Origin: Mycobacterium sp. BK086 | GTDB taxonomy: Bacteria; Actinomycetota; Actinomycetes; Mycobacteriales; Mycobacteriaceae | Direction of reading: 5' to 3' | Assembly (NCBI GenBank): GCA_004362315.1 | Contig: SNWL01000006.1 | Span: 554,351-618,350 of the forward strand | DNA: 64,000 nucleotides | In this document: one piece after another, positions 8,391 through 19,643 of the stretch | Numbering within the stretch: the stretch's first letter is position 1 | How the letters are laid out: the number at the start of each line of letters is the position of its first letter | Translations under genes and position numbers: made by a program | The notes under the pieces: generated by a model | The model's input: the letters and a program-made list of their open reading frames with translations, nothing else | Databases searched by the model: none | Told to the model about the DNA's origin: nothing

Positions 8391-9947
8391 GTGCTCACCC
8401 CATCCCCCGACGGGCTGACCGGGGCCATTCCCACCCGTCCGCATATCGAGGTGCGGTCCCCTGCCGATCGCCGGTTGGTGGGCCGCGTACCGGACATGAG
8501 CGCAGCCGAGGTCGATACTGTCGCCCGCCGGTTACGCGACTCACAACCCGGCTGGGGCGCCCTCGGATTCCAGGGCCGACGCATGTGGCTCGGGCGCTTT
8601 CGGGACTGGATTCTCGACAACGAAGATCGGCTCTTGCGGCTCGTGCAGGACGAGACCGGCAAGACGTGGGGGGATCTGCCGATCGGTGAGATCGTCGCCT
8701 CGGTCGACGTGCTCAACTATTGGGCGCGGCACGCCGAACGTTTCCTGGCGCCGCGAAAAGCCCTTCCGCACAACGTGATGATGGCAACCAAGCGGATGCG
8801 CGTCACCTATCAGCCGTATCAACTCGTCGGCTCGATCACTCCGTGGAATGCTCAACTCGCGATGCAGATGCTCGACATTCCCGCGGCGCTGATGGCCGGA
8901 TGTGCGGTCCTGACCAAAGCGTCCGAGGTGACGCCGATGGCCTGGGCCGCCGCTGTCGAAGGCTGGAAGGAGATCGGCGCACCTGATGTCCTCGATGCGG
9001 TGACCGGGCGCGGTGCTGCCGGCGCGGCCGTCGTCGACGCCGTCGACATGATTCAGTTCACCGGCAGCGTCGGAACGGGTCGTCGCATCGGTATGCGGGC
9101 GGCCGAGCGAATGATTCCGTGCTGTCTGGAGCTCGGCGGAAAAGACGCGATGATCGTGCTCGCCGACGCCGACGTCGACCGAGCGGCCAAAGCCGCAGTG
9201 TGGGGCGGCTTTTACAACGCCGGACAGATTTGCGTCTCGATCGAGCGCGTCTATGTCGAGGCTCCGGTGTATGACGAGTTCGTCACCAAGGTCGTCGAAC
9301 TGACCCGCAAGCTCAGGGTCGGCACCGACGCGCCCGGCAGCTTTGGCGCAGACGTCGGAGCGGTGGCCACTCCGGATCAGCTCGCCATCATCGAGCGCCA
9401 CGTCGCCGATGCCGTGGCCAAGGGAGCGGCGGTCGCTGCCGGAGGAGGCACCCTCGAGGGAACTGGCCTGTTCCACCAGCCCACGGTGCTGCTCGATGTC
9501 GACGAGACGATGGCCTGCATGGTGGAGGAGACGTTCGGGCCGACGCTGCCGATCGTCAAGGTCGCCGACGCCGACGAAGCTTTGCGGCGGGCCAACGAGT
9601 CGGAGTTCGGTTTGGCTGCAAGCGTGTTCACCAAGAATCACGCCAGGGGTCGGTTGATTGCGGAGCGCATCGACTCCGGTTCGGTGAACGTGAACAACGT
9701 CATGACCAACGTCTTTCAGTTGCCGGTGCCGTTCGGTGGGCGCCGCAACTCTGGTCTGGGCGCGCGCCACGGCGGCGCCGAGGGTATCCGCAAGTACTGC
9801 TGGCAGAAGTCGATCATCGAAGAGCGGTTCGATCTGCCGTCTGAGATCTATTGGTATCCGACCAAGGCTCGCAACATCCGATTGATGACCCGCGCGGCCC
9901 GGTTGCTGTCGGCCGGCGACTGGCGACGCCGACTCTTTGCACGCTGA
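8391..9947 (+). CDS. Aldehyde dehydrogenase (NAD(P)-dependent, ALDH superfamily)
   Basis: A 518-residue ALDH. The Glu-containing motif LELGGKD is near residue 247 and the catalytic cysteine in GQICVSIE is at about residue 281. GSVGTGRRI is the cofactor-binding loop. The enzyme oxidises an aldehyde to the acid, here probably one generated by the neighbouring P450 or Rieske oxygenase. The start GTG 8391 has AGGAGG five bases upstream; the frame stays open to 8163 but would run through the palindrome, so the longer form is rejected. A membrane protein gene follows 15 bp downstream. Confidence 0.9.
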   Translation: MLTPSPDGLTGAIPTRPHIEVRSPADRRLVGRVPDMSAAEVDTVARRLRDSQPGWGALGFQGRRMWLGRFRDWILDNEDRLLRLVQDETGKTWGDLPIGEIVASVDVLNYWARHAERFLAPRKALPHNVMMATKRMRVTYQPYQLVGSITPWNAQLAMQMLDIPAALMAGCAVLTKASEVTPMAWAAAVEGWKEIGAPDVLDAVTGRGAAGAAVVDAVDMIQFTGSVGTGRRIGMRAAERMIPCCLELGGKDAMIVLADADVDRAAKAAVWGGFYNAGQICVSIERVYVEAPVYDEFVTKVVELTRKLRVGTDAPGSFGADVGAVATPDQLAIIERHVADAVAKGAAVAAGGGTLEGTGLFHQPTVLLDVDETMACMVEETFGPTLPIVKVADADEALRRANESEFGLAASVFTKNHARGRLIAERIDSGSVNVNNVMTNVFQLPVPFGGRRNSGLGARHGGAEGIRKYCWQKSIIEERFDLPSEIYWYPTKARNIRLMTRAARLLSAGDWRRRLFAR

Positions 9948-9962
9948 TCGACGGGAGTGACG

Positions 9963-10766
9963 ATGGAATCAACTACGGCGAGCCGGTCGATACAGAAGGC
10001 GTGCGTGTGGGCCGGACCGTTGATGGGCCTCATGTTTGTCGTCGGATTCGTCACCGCGGGATTCTTTCCGCCGCCCTCACCGGACATGACGGCACCGGAA
10101 GTCGCCGCGATGATCGAGCAGAATCGGACGGCGATCCGGATTGGCGTTGTCATCTGCCTGGCGTCCTGCCCGCTGTTGATGCCCTTCCTCGCATCGTTCA
10201 CGATCCAGATGCGGCGCATCGAGGGTCTGCGCCCGATCATGGCCTACACCCAGTTAGCCCTTGGCGCACTCGCCACGATCGAGTTCGTCATCCCGTATGT
10301 GTTCATGCTTGTGTCGACGTATCGGGCAGACCAGAACCCGGACGTGACGCGAGCGCTCTATGACCTGAGTTGGTTCTTCTTTCTCGGGGTGATCTCGACT
10401 TTCGTCCTGCAATTGCTGCTGTTCGGCGTCGCGGTACTCGTCGACGCTCGGGCTGATCCGGTGTTCCCGAGGTGGCTCGGATACGCCAATATCTGGTTGG
10501 CCCTTACCTTTACCCCCGCCAGCTTCCTGGTGTTCTTCAAGACCGGGCCGCTGGCATGGAACGGCGTGTTCGTCTGGTGGGTGCCGGTCTTCGCCTTCCT
10601 GTTGTGGTTCGTGCCCAATTTCGTCTACCTGCTGAGGGCAATCGATCGCGACGACCGGCTCCCGTGTAGTCCGCACGACAATCTGGAGCAGGAGGTGGCC
10701 GCACTAAAGGCCAGGCTCGACCGTATTGAACCTCTGGCGGCCTGTGACCGGCCCCATGCTCGCTGA
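9963..10766 (+). CDS. Membrane protein, unknown function, in the P450/ALDH/Rieske island
   Basis: 267 residues with about six hydrophobic segments (for example PLMGLMFVVGFVTAGF and VFVWWVPVFAFLLWFVPNFVYLL) and a short C-terminal coiled-coil-like stretch (LEQEVAALKARLDRIEP). ACGGGAG precedes the ATG at 9963 by five bases; a GTG six bases earlier is the alternative. I do not recognise the family. Its place between the aldehyde dehydrogenase and the TetR suggests a role in substrate uptake or membrane association of the pathway, but nothing in the sequence proves this. Confidence 0.75.
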   Translation: MESTTASRSIQKACVWAGPLMGLMFVVGFVTAGFFPPPSPDMTAPEVAAMIEQNRTAIRIGVVICLASCPLLMPFLASFTIQMRRIEGLRPIMAYTQLALGALATIEFVIPYVFMLVSTYRADQNPDVTRALYDLSWFFFLGVISTFVLQLLLFGVAVLVDARADPVFPRWLGYANIWLALTFTPASFLVFFKTGPLAWNGVFVWWVPVFAFLLWFVPNFVYLLRAIDRDDRLPCSPHDNLEQEVAALKARLDRIEPLAACDRPHAR

Positions 10767-10815
10767 TCCGCGGTTCGCGAACGTTCTCGGGCCCGAATGC
10801 GGCACGATCGCATCC

Positions 10816-11460
10816 ATGGGCAAACTGAATCCCGCCGCCGGTGAAATCCGCACGCGGCGCCGCTCTACCGATCTGCGGGCGATGGTCGTCGAGGCCGCAG
10901 AACAGGAATTCAGTCAGCTTGGCTACAAGGGCGCGACGATGGCCGGAATCGCCGTTCGGGCCGGCGTCACCCGCTCCGTGCTGACCCGCCATTTCGCCAC
11001 CAAGCCAGAGCTGTTCGCCGAGGTGATGACCAAGCCGCTGCTGCAGTTCATCGACGAGTGGACACGTCGGTGGACCAGCCGGCTCGACGGACAGCCCACG
11101 GAGCCCGAACTCGTCTACGAGTTCATTTCGGATCTGTACCGCAACAGTCGCGCCCACCTCGGCGCACTGCGACTGCTCATGTTCTCCGGCGAACATCTTG
11201 AACCCGCTATCCGAGAACAGGTTTGGGGAACCCTCAACAAAGGTCTCGGAGCTGTCCTGGACATCGCCAATCGCGAGATCGGCTCGCACGGATATCCGAC
11301 CCGGAATGTCGACGTCACTGTGCGGGCGCTCATCAGCCTGGTCCTCGGTTACGTCACCGTGGACCCCGCCTTATTGCAGACCAAGAGCAGCGACGACGAG
11401 GTGGTAACCCACCTGGCCTCACTCATTCTGTACGGCCTGGCGTTGGAGCCCGCACACTAA
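10816..11460 (+). CDS. TetR-family regulator, likely repressor of the P450/ALDH/Rieske island
   Basis: 214-residue TetR protein. The helix-turn-helix lies in GATMAGIAVRAGVTRSVLTRHF (key residues MAGIAVRAGVT and LTRHF), followed by a helical ligand domain. ATG 10816 begins a basic N-terminus (RTRRRSTD) typical of the family; the frame extends back to 10726 into the previous gene and the longer form is unlikely. The two copies of the AAGGGACA palindrome, at 8279 and 11459, sit on either side of this gene. The second overlaps its own stop codon and lies before the Rieske gene. I infer that this protein binds both. Confidence 0.88.
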   Translation: MGKLNPAAGEIRTRRRSTDLRAMVVEAAEQEFSQLGYKGATMAGIAVRAGVTRSVLTRHFATKPELFAEVMTKPLLQFIDEWTRRWTSRLDGQPTEPELVYEFISDLYRNSRAHLGALRLLMFSGEHLEPAIREQVWGTLNKGLGAVLDIANREIGSHGYPTRNVDVTVRALISLVLGYVTVDPALLQTKSSDDEVVTHLASLILYGLALEPAH

Positions 11461-11478
11461 GGGACATAATTGTCCCTT
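11459..11478. promoter_or_regulatory. Palindromic operator, copy 2, upstream of the Rieske oxygenase
   Basis: AAGGGACATAATTGTCCCTT has perfect 8-base arms and a 4-base centre, and matches the core of the 8279 palindrome. A consensus -35 hexamer TTGACA (11477-11482) overlaps its right edge, as expected for a repressor site that blocks RNA polymerase. Confidence 0.78.
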
Positions 11479-11560
11479 GACACAGCGTAGCCACACCCCC
11501 AGACTGTGATCACGCGTGCTCGCCGACGGCGAGACGACCCAGTCCAGCAAGGGGTGTGCG

Positions 11561-12859
11561 ATGACGGCAGGCATGGTTTCGGAGACTGCTCCGCAGGCGG
11601 CCGGCGGGCACGGCGCCGGAACCGCCAGTGGATCGGGCTCCACCCCCAAAGGCGTTCTCAATCTCCAATATCCGATGTCGTACTGGCAGATTGCGTTCTC
11701 GCACGACCTCGCCAATGAGTCGGTGATTCCGCTGAGGGTGCTCGAACGCGATGTGGTGTTGTGGCGCGACTCAGCGGGAACGGTTCACTGCATGGCCGCC
11801 CACTGTCTGCACCTGGGGGCCAACCTGGGCTACGGCGGCGAAGTGGTGAAGGACAGCCTGCGCTGCCCGTTCCACGCGTGGCGCTATGGGCCCGACGGCA
11901 AGGTGGTGCACGTGCCAGGAATCGACGGATCCCCAAAGACGAAGCGGTGCCTGCCGACCTTTCGGGTGATCGAGCGCTACGGGACCATCTTCCTGTGGAA
12001 TGGACCAGAACCGGCTGACCACGATCTACCGGACTTCCTGGCCGATGAGGGGATCGCCGAAGATTCGATCTTGTTCGAGCATGTCCGGTACAAGTTACCG
12101 TTCCCAGCCAAATGGTTTGTCGAAAATCTGCCTGACTCAGCCCATTTCGCAGGACTGCACCGGTTGGGATCCTGGGGTGACACCGAGATCATCGCCCAGT
12201 CGGAAACCCGTATCGAATACGTGTGCCACTTCCACGGTAGAGCCCCCTATGTCGGCTGGGAGGACGTCAAGCGCAGTTACCGCCGGGGCGAGATGTGGGG
12301 GGTGTCGGATGCGGCCGGCGGTGACTTTCATGCGACGACCTACGGCGGCGGGCTGCATCTGATCGACCTGACCGCCTCACCACCGGAGTTGGCGGAGAGT
12401 CGGGCGAGGATCACAGCGCGAGTGCCCCGGGCCACCATTGCCTTGACCGAGAAGATCAACGAACTCAGCGACAGCGCGCGGCTCATCCTCAGCTTCACAC
12501 CTGTCGATGTGGACAGCCACATCGTTTACCTGACGATGATCGTGCCCAAGATCAAGAATCCCGTACTGCGACTGGTCGGTCGCCCGCTGGTGCGCTCATT
12601 GTTGGTGCGCCGCAACTGGTTTGCGATCATGCAGGACACCGCGCTGATGATGTACCGCCAGGAGCCGAAGCACCCCTCGTACAACAGATTCGATCGCGGC
12701 CTGGTGAGATTCCGCCGCTTCTGGGATAGCAGGCTACTCGACCGCAGCTTGTGGGCCGGCGACAATGTCCACAGTGCGGGAGCACGGGCGGGCTGCGCGT
12801 GGCCGGACGATCCCACCGCAGCGGCGGGCGGCACCGTGCCGACCGGAGGCGAACGATGA
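11561..12859 (+). CDS. Rieske non-heme iron oxygenase (KshA/VanA-like large subunit)
   Basis: 432 residues. The Rieske 2Fe-2S ligands are Cys-Leu-His in AAHCLHLGA and CPFH about 20 residues later. The mononuclear iron motif appears as NLPDSAHFAGLH (Asp-x2-His-x4-His). Such enzymes hydroxylate or demethylate steroids and aromatic acids with an external reductase, which is not encoded nearby. ATG 11561 follows AAGGGG at good spacing; the frame is open to 11516. Its last bases overlap a small membrane-protein gene (ATGA). The operator at 11459-11478 lies 82 bp upstream. Confidence 0.88.
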   Translation: MTAGMVSETAPQAAGGHGAGTASGSGSTPKGVLNLQYPMSYWQIAFSHDLANESVIPLRVLERDVVLWRDSAGTVHCMAAHCLHLGANLGYGGEVVKDSLRCPFHAWRYGPDGKVVHVPGIDGSPKTKRCLPTFRVIERYGTIFLWNGPEPADHDLPDFLADEGIAEDSILFEHVRYKLPFPAKWFVENLPDSAHFAGLHRLGSWGDTEIIAQSETRIEYVCHFHGRAPYVGWEDVKRSYRRGEMWGVSDAAGGDFHATTYGGGLHLIDLTASPPELAESRARITARVPRATIALTEKINELSDSARLILSFTPVDVDSHIVYLTMIVPKIKNPVLRLVGRPLVRSLLVRRNWFAIMQDTALMMYRQEPKHPSYNRFDRGLVRFRRFWDSRLLDRSLWAGDNVHSAGARAGCAWPDDPTAAAGGTVPTGGER

Positions 12860-13050
12860 CGCGTCGAATCGGCACCTGGAGCGCCGTCCTGCTCGTCGCG
12901 CTCGTTGCAACCCGGGCGTACCGGCATCACCGTCGTCGTCAATTGATCTTGATGCCAAAGGGAATCAACACTGCAAACGGCGTCACCATGCGCGGTGCCA
13001 TGAAGGCGGCTCGGCCCACCTCAATCGGCCGAGCCCGATCGGCCGGTTGA
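12856..13050 (+). CDS. Small basic protein of 64 residues with one hydrophobic segment
   Basis: Starts in the ATGA that ends the Rieske gene, so it is translationally coupled to it. One N-terminal hydrophobic stretch (WSAVLLVALVATRAY) is followed by a basic patch (RHHRRR) and a polar tail. I do not recognise it; coupling and length suggest a small accessory membrane protein of the oxygenase. The GGAGG before the ATG supports translation. It could still be a chance frame, hence the moderate confidence. Confidence 0.55.
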   Translation: MTRRIGTWSAVLLVALVATRAYRHHRRRQLILMPKGINTANGVTMRGAMKAARPTSIGRARSAG

Positions 13051-13084
13051 CGGTAACTACCGCGCATGTGGGTATACGGCCCTC

Positions 13085-13765
13085 ATGCAAACGCCCCGAC
13101 CCGCGGTGCTCTTCGACATAGACGGCACTCTCGTCGACTCGAATTACCTCCACGTGCACGCGTGGCAGCGGGCCTTCCACGAAGTCGGCCTGCCCGTCGA
13201 GGCCTGGCACGTCCACCGCTCGATCGGCATGGACGGCGACACACTCGTCGACGAACTGTCCAAAGGCGCTGACGACGATGTGCAGAAGCGGCTCAAGGAC
13301 TTACACACCCGCTACTACGAGGCCGACGCCGAGTTGCTGGCCGCCCTGCCCGGCGCACGTCAGCTGTTGCAACGGGTGGCCGACTCCGATCTACAGGTCG
13401 TGCTGGCCACGTCGGCACCGGAGAACGAACTGGCTCTGCTGCGCGCGACGCTGTCCTGCGATGACCTGGTATCGGCCATCACCTCCTCGGAGGACGTCGA
13501 GCAGGCCAAGCCCAGGCCCGACATCGTCAACGTTGCACTGCAGAAGGCGGGGGTGAGCGCCGAGCATGCCGTGTTCGTCGGCGACACGATCTGGGATGTC
13601 GAGGCCAGTGCGCGGGCCGGGGTCCCGTGTATCGCCGTGCTATCGGGCGGAATCTCGCGTGGTGAGCTCGAACAGGCCGGGGCCGCAGCCGTTTTCGATG
13701 ACACCCAGGATTTGTGTGAGCATCTCGATCGTTCGCCGATCGCCGCGCTGATTGGTCGCCCATGA
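13085..13765 (+). CDS. HAD-superfamily hydrolase (phosphatase-like)
   Basis: 226 residues of the beta-phosphoglucomutase/phosphoglycolate phosphatase type. Motif I is FDIDGTLVDS at residues 9-18, motif II a TS in ATSAPENE, motif III the Lys in EQAKPRPDI, and motif IV GDTIWDVEA. It should hydrolyse a small phosphorylated metabolite; the substrate is not evident. Its stop overlaps the start of the reductase gene by 4 bp (ATGA), and that one overlaps the next gene the same way, giving a tight three-gene operon. Confidence 0.87.
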   Translation: MQTPRPAVLFDIDGTLVDSNYLHVHAWQRAFHEVGLPVEAWHVHRSIGMDGDTLVDELSKGADDDVQKRLKDLHTRYYEADAELLAALPGARQLLQRVADSDLQVVLATSAPENELALLRATLSCDDLVSAITSSEDVEQAKPRPDIVNVALQKAGVSAEHAVFVGDTIWDVEASARAGVPCIAVLSGGISRGELEQAGAAAVFDDTQDLCEHLDRSPIAALIGRP

Positions 13766-14466
13766 TCTTCGACGAACTGGTGACGCTGTACCGCGATCCG
13801 CCCGACGGGGTGCGCGTCAACATGATCATGTCGCTGGACGGCGCTGCCGCATTCGCCGGACGGGCCGGGCCGCTGTCGGACACCAACGACCAGAACCTGC
13901 TCTTGGCGTTGCGCGGCTACGCCGACGTCGTGTTGGTCGGCGCGGGCACGGTGCGCGCCGAAGGCTACGGTCCGGTGCGACTGACCGCCGACCAATTCGT
14001 CGAGCGCTGGGAGCGGTGGGGCATCGAGTCCGCCCCGCCGATCGCGGTGGTGACCCACACCGGCCACGTGCCCGCCTCGTTGTTCGCCAAGCCCAAGCAG
14101 CGGCCCATCCTGGTCACCACCGCGCACCTGGCGCACGCGCACCCGGAACTGCGTGAACATGCCGACCTTCTGATCGCCGGCGACACCGCGGTCGACATCG
14201 CCTCGGCGGTGTCCGTCCTGCAGGCCGGCGGCATGCGGCGGATCCTGTGCGAGGGCGGTCCCACCCTGCTCGACGAGCTGGTGTCCAACGACTTGGTCGA
14301 CGAAATGTGCCTGACCATCTCGCCCACCCTGGCCGCCACCGCCGAAATCGACCGCCCGGGTGCGCACGGTATGAACGCGCCCGCCCGCCTGTCGCTGGGG
14401 CACGTCGTGACGGTCGACGACTACGTCTACTTGCGCTACACCCGGCCCGGCCAGGGCAGCCTGTGA
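13762..14466 (+). CDS. Pyrimidine reductase-like protein (RibD C-terminal/DHFR-like fold)
   Basis: 234 residues with the RibD_C fold: VNMIMSLDGA near the N-terminus, VLVGAGTVRAEGYG as NADPH-binding loop, and ILCEGGPTLLDEL near residue 165. It resembles M. tuberculosis Rv2671, a RibD-like protein shown to have some dihydrofolate reductase activity; the deaminase half of true RibD is absent. Translationally coupled at both ends (ATGA at the start, GTGA at the stop). Confidence 0.82.
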   Translation: MIFDELVTLYRDPPDGVRVNMIMSLDGAAAFAGRAGPLSDTNDQNLLLALRGYADVVLVGAGTVRAEGYGPVRLTADQFVERWERWGIESAPPIAVVTHTGHVPASLFAKPKQRPILVTTAHLAHAHPELREHADLLIAGDTAVDIASAVSVLQAGGMRRILCEGGPTLLDELVSNDLVDEMCLTISPTLAATAEIDRPGAHGMNAPARLSLGHVVTVDDYVYLRYTRPGQGSL

Positions 14467-14921
14467 GCGAGCCACTGGGCCGACGACCCGAGGGCATCGA
14501 CGACGCCACCGTCGAAGCGGTCGGAGCACTGTCCGAGGCGCTGGAGTACGTCGAGCGGGCCCGAGGTCACCTCTACTCGTTCCACCAGCTGATGGGTCAT
14601 GCCGACCTGCTGCTCGGCGAGACCTGCGACAAGCTGCGCGCGGCGGGCCACGCCGAGGTCGCGGCCGAGTTGGAGACCGAGCTCGTCGGCCGCAACGTGC
14701 TCAACGGCCGGTGGACCTTTCAGGTCGTCGAGGAGTTCGACGACACGTACTGGTCGGTGTTCCGCGAACACGAGCGCAGGGTGCGTGACCAGCTGATGGA
14801 AGGGCACCGCCACGTGTTCGAGGCCGAGATGAAAGAACGGCGTCGCACCAAGGGCCATCCCGATCACGACGCAACTCCAACCGCCGAATTGTCACGACAG
14901 TCACAAACATCTCCCAGCTGA
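14463..14921 (+). CDS. Conserved hypothetical protein, coupled to the RibD_C gene
   Basis: 152 residues, soluble and strongly helical, with many Glu/Arg/His residues (for example LSEALEYVERARGHLYSFHQLMGHAD). GTG 14463 overlaps the stop of the reductase gene (GTGA). The frame is open to 14247 but that part lies inside the reductase gene. No known domain is recognised; the helical His/Glu-rich pattern could be a small bundle, but no metal site is clear. Confidence 0.75.
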   Translation: MSEPLGRRPEGIDDATVEAVGALSEALEYVERARGHLYSFHQLMGHADLLLGETCDKLRAAGHAEVAAELETELVGRNVLNGRWTFQVVEEFDDTYWSVFREHERRVRDQLMEGHRHVFEAEMKERRRTKGHPDHDATPTAELSRQSQTSPS

Positions 14922-14988
14922 TTTGGCGCCGGCGGTTCCGGGGTACCCCGCACAATCCGGCCCGCCAATTCGCTCGTAGGGAGTCCAT

Positions 14989-17121
<2,133 letters not shown>

Positions 17122-17331
17122 CGCGCTCACGCTGGAAGCACGCCTTGTGCAATAAAAGAACCAGATCACGGCCGATCCCCTCCCCTCCGGGGGACCCGCC
17201 ATGACCCGTTTTGCACCCGACCCCGATTATCACAATCAGGAACGTGCGATGCGCAGTTTTCAACAACTTGAATTCAAGCATTTCTGCGCACGCAGCAAAC
17301 ACTCAGGAAGACAAGGCTTTTGCGCTGGTGA

Positions 17332-17940
17332 TTACCGCGGCGCCCGCCACATCGGCCACAACGACGGACCGCCCTCGGGCAGCGCGATCTCGCCGGTCAC
17401 TTCGAAGCCGAACCGCTCGTAGTAAGGGATGTTGACGGGGTTGCTCGACTCCAGATAGGCGGGGGCATATTCAGCGTCGCACCGATCGAGCCGGGACTGC
17501 ATCAGCGCCCGACCGAACCCACCGCCTCGCACCGTCGGATCACTGCCGATCATCGCCAGATACCAGTGCGGTTCCTCGGGATGGTTGGCTTTCATCAGGT
17601 CAGTCAGCGTGCGTGCGGCCGCCAGCCGGCCCCGGAAGGCCCGCATCACGCCGGGCAGCATGGCGAGTTGCTCACGGGGTGACTGCATCCAGCGGCCCGG
17701 GGGATCCCATAGCGCGGCAGCGGCCACCCCGTCCTCGGACACCGCGACCTCGGTGCCGCGGCCGGCCAGAAAGTGGTGGCGGGTCAGCGCACTGAACAAT
17801 CCGGGCAGTGCCGCTTGGCGGCGCGCGGCGTCGGGTTGCACCCACGCCATGACGGGGTCGTCCTGGAACGCCCTGGCCATCACCCGCGCTAGTGCTGGGA
17901 TGTCAGCTTTGCGGGCTGGACGAACATCGATGGCCACCAC
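17332..17940 (-). CDS. GNAT-family N-acetyltransferase
   Basis: 202 residues with the acetyl-CoA pyrophosphate loop VRGGGFGRALM and the C-terminal NIPYYERFGFEVTGE typical of GNAT enzymes. The substrate is unknown. The start is a GTG 6 bp after the stop of the upstream short-chain dehydrogenase gene, so it probably ends the minus-strand operon that begins at 21715. Confidence 0.85.
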   Translation of the reverse strand: MVAIDVRPARKADIPALARVMARAFQDDPVMAWVQPDAARRQAALPGLFSALTRHHFLAGRGTEVAVSEDGVAAAALWDPPGRWMQSPREQLAMLPGVMRAFRGRLAAARTLTDLMKANHPEEPHWYLAMIGSDPTVRGGGFGRALMQSRLDRCDAEYAPAYLESSNPVNIPYYERFGFEVTGEIALPEGGPSLWPMWRAPR

Positions 17941-17946
17941 TGCAGG

Positions 17947-18834
17947 TTAGCCATCCAAGTTAAGTTCGGCTTGGCGCTGCGACCACTCCCACAGCCGGGC
18001 GGCTTGTTCCGGGTCAACGGCCCAGGCCGCATACCCGCCCTCAGAGCCGTCCACCATCGGATCGGCGACGCCGCAGTCCTCGAGGTAGCACCCGCCGAGC
18101 CTGTCGAGCTCGGGGCTGGTTGCCGCCCACACCGTGGTCGCCGCACCGTGCGCGACGTCGGTCACCTCGAGGTTGGCCAGCGTGCCGCCCTCACTGAAAT
18201 CGTCGCGGGTCATGTGCCGAGCCAGGTCGGTGTAGACGACGCCTGGATGCACGGCGAAGGAGTGCACCCCGCGTGCGCCCCAGCGCCGCTGCGCCTCGAC
18301 GGTGAACAGCACGTTGGCTGTCTTGCTCTGTCCGTACGCCTGCCACTTGTCGTAGGCGCTCTCGTCGTCGTAATTGGGGTCGTCCCAGCGGATACCGCTG
18401 AGCTGGTGCCCGCGGCTGGACAGGTTGACGATGCGGGTGCCTTCACCAAAGCGGTCGACCAGTCCGGTGGTGAGCACGAAGTGCCCGAGATGGTTTGTGC
18501 CGAGCTGCATTTCGTAGCCCTGAGCGGTGCGCGACAGCGGCGGCGCCATCACTCCGGCGTTGTTGATCAGGACGTCGATGCGGTCGTGGCGCGCGGCGAT
18601 GTGCTCGGCAGCGGCGCGTGCCGAGCGCAGATCGCCGAGTTCGAGCACGACGGTCTCGCAGTCGATCGCCTCGCGGGTCTTGTCGACATCGCGCACCGCG
18701 GCCACGATCGTCGCCCCGGCGCCCTGCAGGGCGCGGGCGGTCTGCAATCCCAACCCCGTCGAGGCACCGGTGATCACGACGGTGCGTCCCGTCAGGTCGA
18801 TTCCGTCGAGGACGTCGGTTGTCGTGGGGCTCAT
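17947..18834 (-). CDS. Short-chain dehydrogenase/reductase
   Basis: 295 residues. TGASTGLGLQ is the NAD(P) loop, NNAGVMAPP the structural motif and YGQSK carries the catalytic Tyr/Lys, as in retinol-dehydrogenase/light-dependent protochlorophyllide reductase-like SDRs. The ATG at 18834 overlaps the stop of the enoyl-CoA hydratase gene (ATGA), so the two are coupled. The frame stays open to 18990, but the extra part is Arg/Gly-rich and overlaps the neighbour. Likely acts on a hydroxy or keto lipid. Confidence 0.88.
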   Translation of the reverse strand: MSPTTTDVLDGIDLTGRTVVITGASTGLGLQTARALQGAGATIVAAVRDVDKTREAIDCETVVLELGDLRSARAAAEHIAARHDRIDVLINNAGVMAPPLSRTAQGYEMQLGTNHLGHFVLTTGLVDRFGEGTRIVNLSSRGHQLSGIRWDDPNYDDESAYDKWQAYGQSKTANVLFTVEAQRRWGARGVHSFAVHPGVVYTDLARHMTRDDFSEGGTLANLEVTDVAHGAATTVWAATSPELDRLGGCYLEDCGVADPMVDGSEGGYAAWAVDPEQAARLWEWSQRQAELNLDG

Positions 18835-19625
18835 GCAGGATCTCCTGTCGAACTGGCGGTGGATTGCCATCGAGGCGCGCGCTTCTCCCGCCAGGCGGCC
18901 GGCCCTTCGGCCGCGTCGGGACCGCCCATCAATCTCAGATGCACCGCGGTCTCCTCGGCCGCCACCTCGTCGGCATTCTTCTCGGCCCACAGCAGTCGCT
19001 TGCTGTAGGCCACCGAGGCGGGGTTGGCGTTGACGGCGACATCGCGGGCCAGGTCCAGCGCCGCGGGCAGCACGTCGTCAGCGGGCAGGGCACGGCTGGC
19101 GATACCGAGCGCGGCGGCCTCGCTGCCGCTGAACGTGCGCCCGGTGAGCAGGATGTCGCCGGCCACGGCCAGGCCGACAGCGTGCTTGAGGGTGTAGTGC
19201 ACGGCGCAATCGCCGATCATGCCCCGGCGTACCTGCGGGATGGCGAGTTTGGCGTCCTGCGCGACCAGCCGGATGTCGCACTGCAGTGCCAGCGTCAGGC
19301 CGATGCCGATCGCGTGCCCGTTGACCGCGGCGATCACCAGCTTGCGCACCCGAAAGGCCGGCGGCTGGACGGGCGAGGCACTGAATCCGGCCTCCGGTGT
19401 GTCGAAAGCGGCGGCCTGCGCCGTCATGTCGGCGCCTGCGCAGAACGCCCGTCCCGACCCGGTGACCACGACCGCACGGATCGTGTCGTCGGCATCGCAG
19501 CGGCGGTAGGCCTCGCCGAGCGCGGTGGCGGTCTCGCCGGAGAACGCGTTGAGCCGGTCCGAGCCATCCAGGGTGATCAGCGCGACGCCGTAGGAGTCGA
19601 CGTCGACGCGGACGGCGGTGCTCAC
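18831..19625 (-). CDS. Enoyl-CoA hydratase/isomerase (crotonase family)
   Basis: 264 residues. The first oxyanion-hole block is RAFCAGADM, the second is NGHAIGIGLTLALQCDI. The expected catalytic Glu position after the second block reads RRGMIGDC, with Asp/Cys rather than the classic Glu pair, so activity as a hydratase is uncertain. GTG 19625 is preceded by AGGGAGGA. Translationally coupled to the SDR gene. Confidence 0.88.
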   Translation of the reverse strand: MSTAVRVDVDSYGVALITLDGSDRLNAFSGETATALGEAYRRCDADDTIRAVVVTGSGRAFCAGADMTAQAAAFDTPEAGFSASPVQPPAFRVRKLVIAAVNGHAIGIGLTLALQCDIRLVAQDAKLAIPQVRRGMIGDCAVHYTLKHAVGLAVAGDILLTGRTFSGSEAAALGIASRALPADDVLPAALDLARDVAVNANPASVAYSKRLLWAEKNADEVAAEETAVHLRLMGGPDAAEGPAAWREKRAPRWQSTASSTGDPA

Positions 19626-19643
19626 GATGGTCCTCCCTTCTCG

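Noticed and set aside
17122-17331. Possible terminator or small gene after glgX (CCCCTCCCCTCCGGGGG)
   Set aside because: The stem is short and G/C slippage-prone with no T-run; frames in the gap have no ribosome sites.
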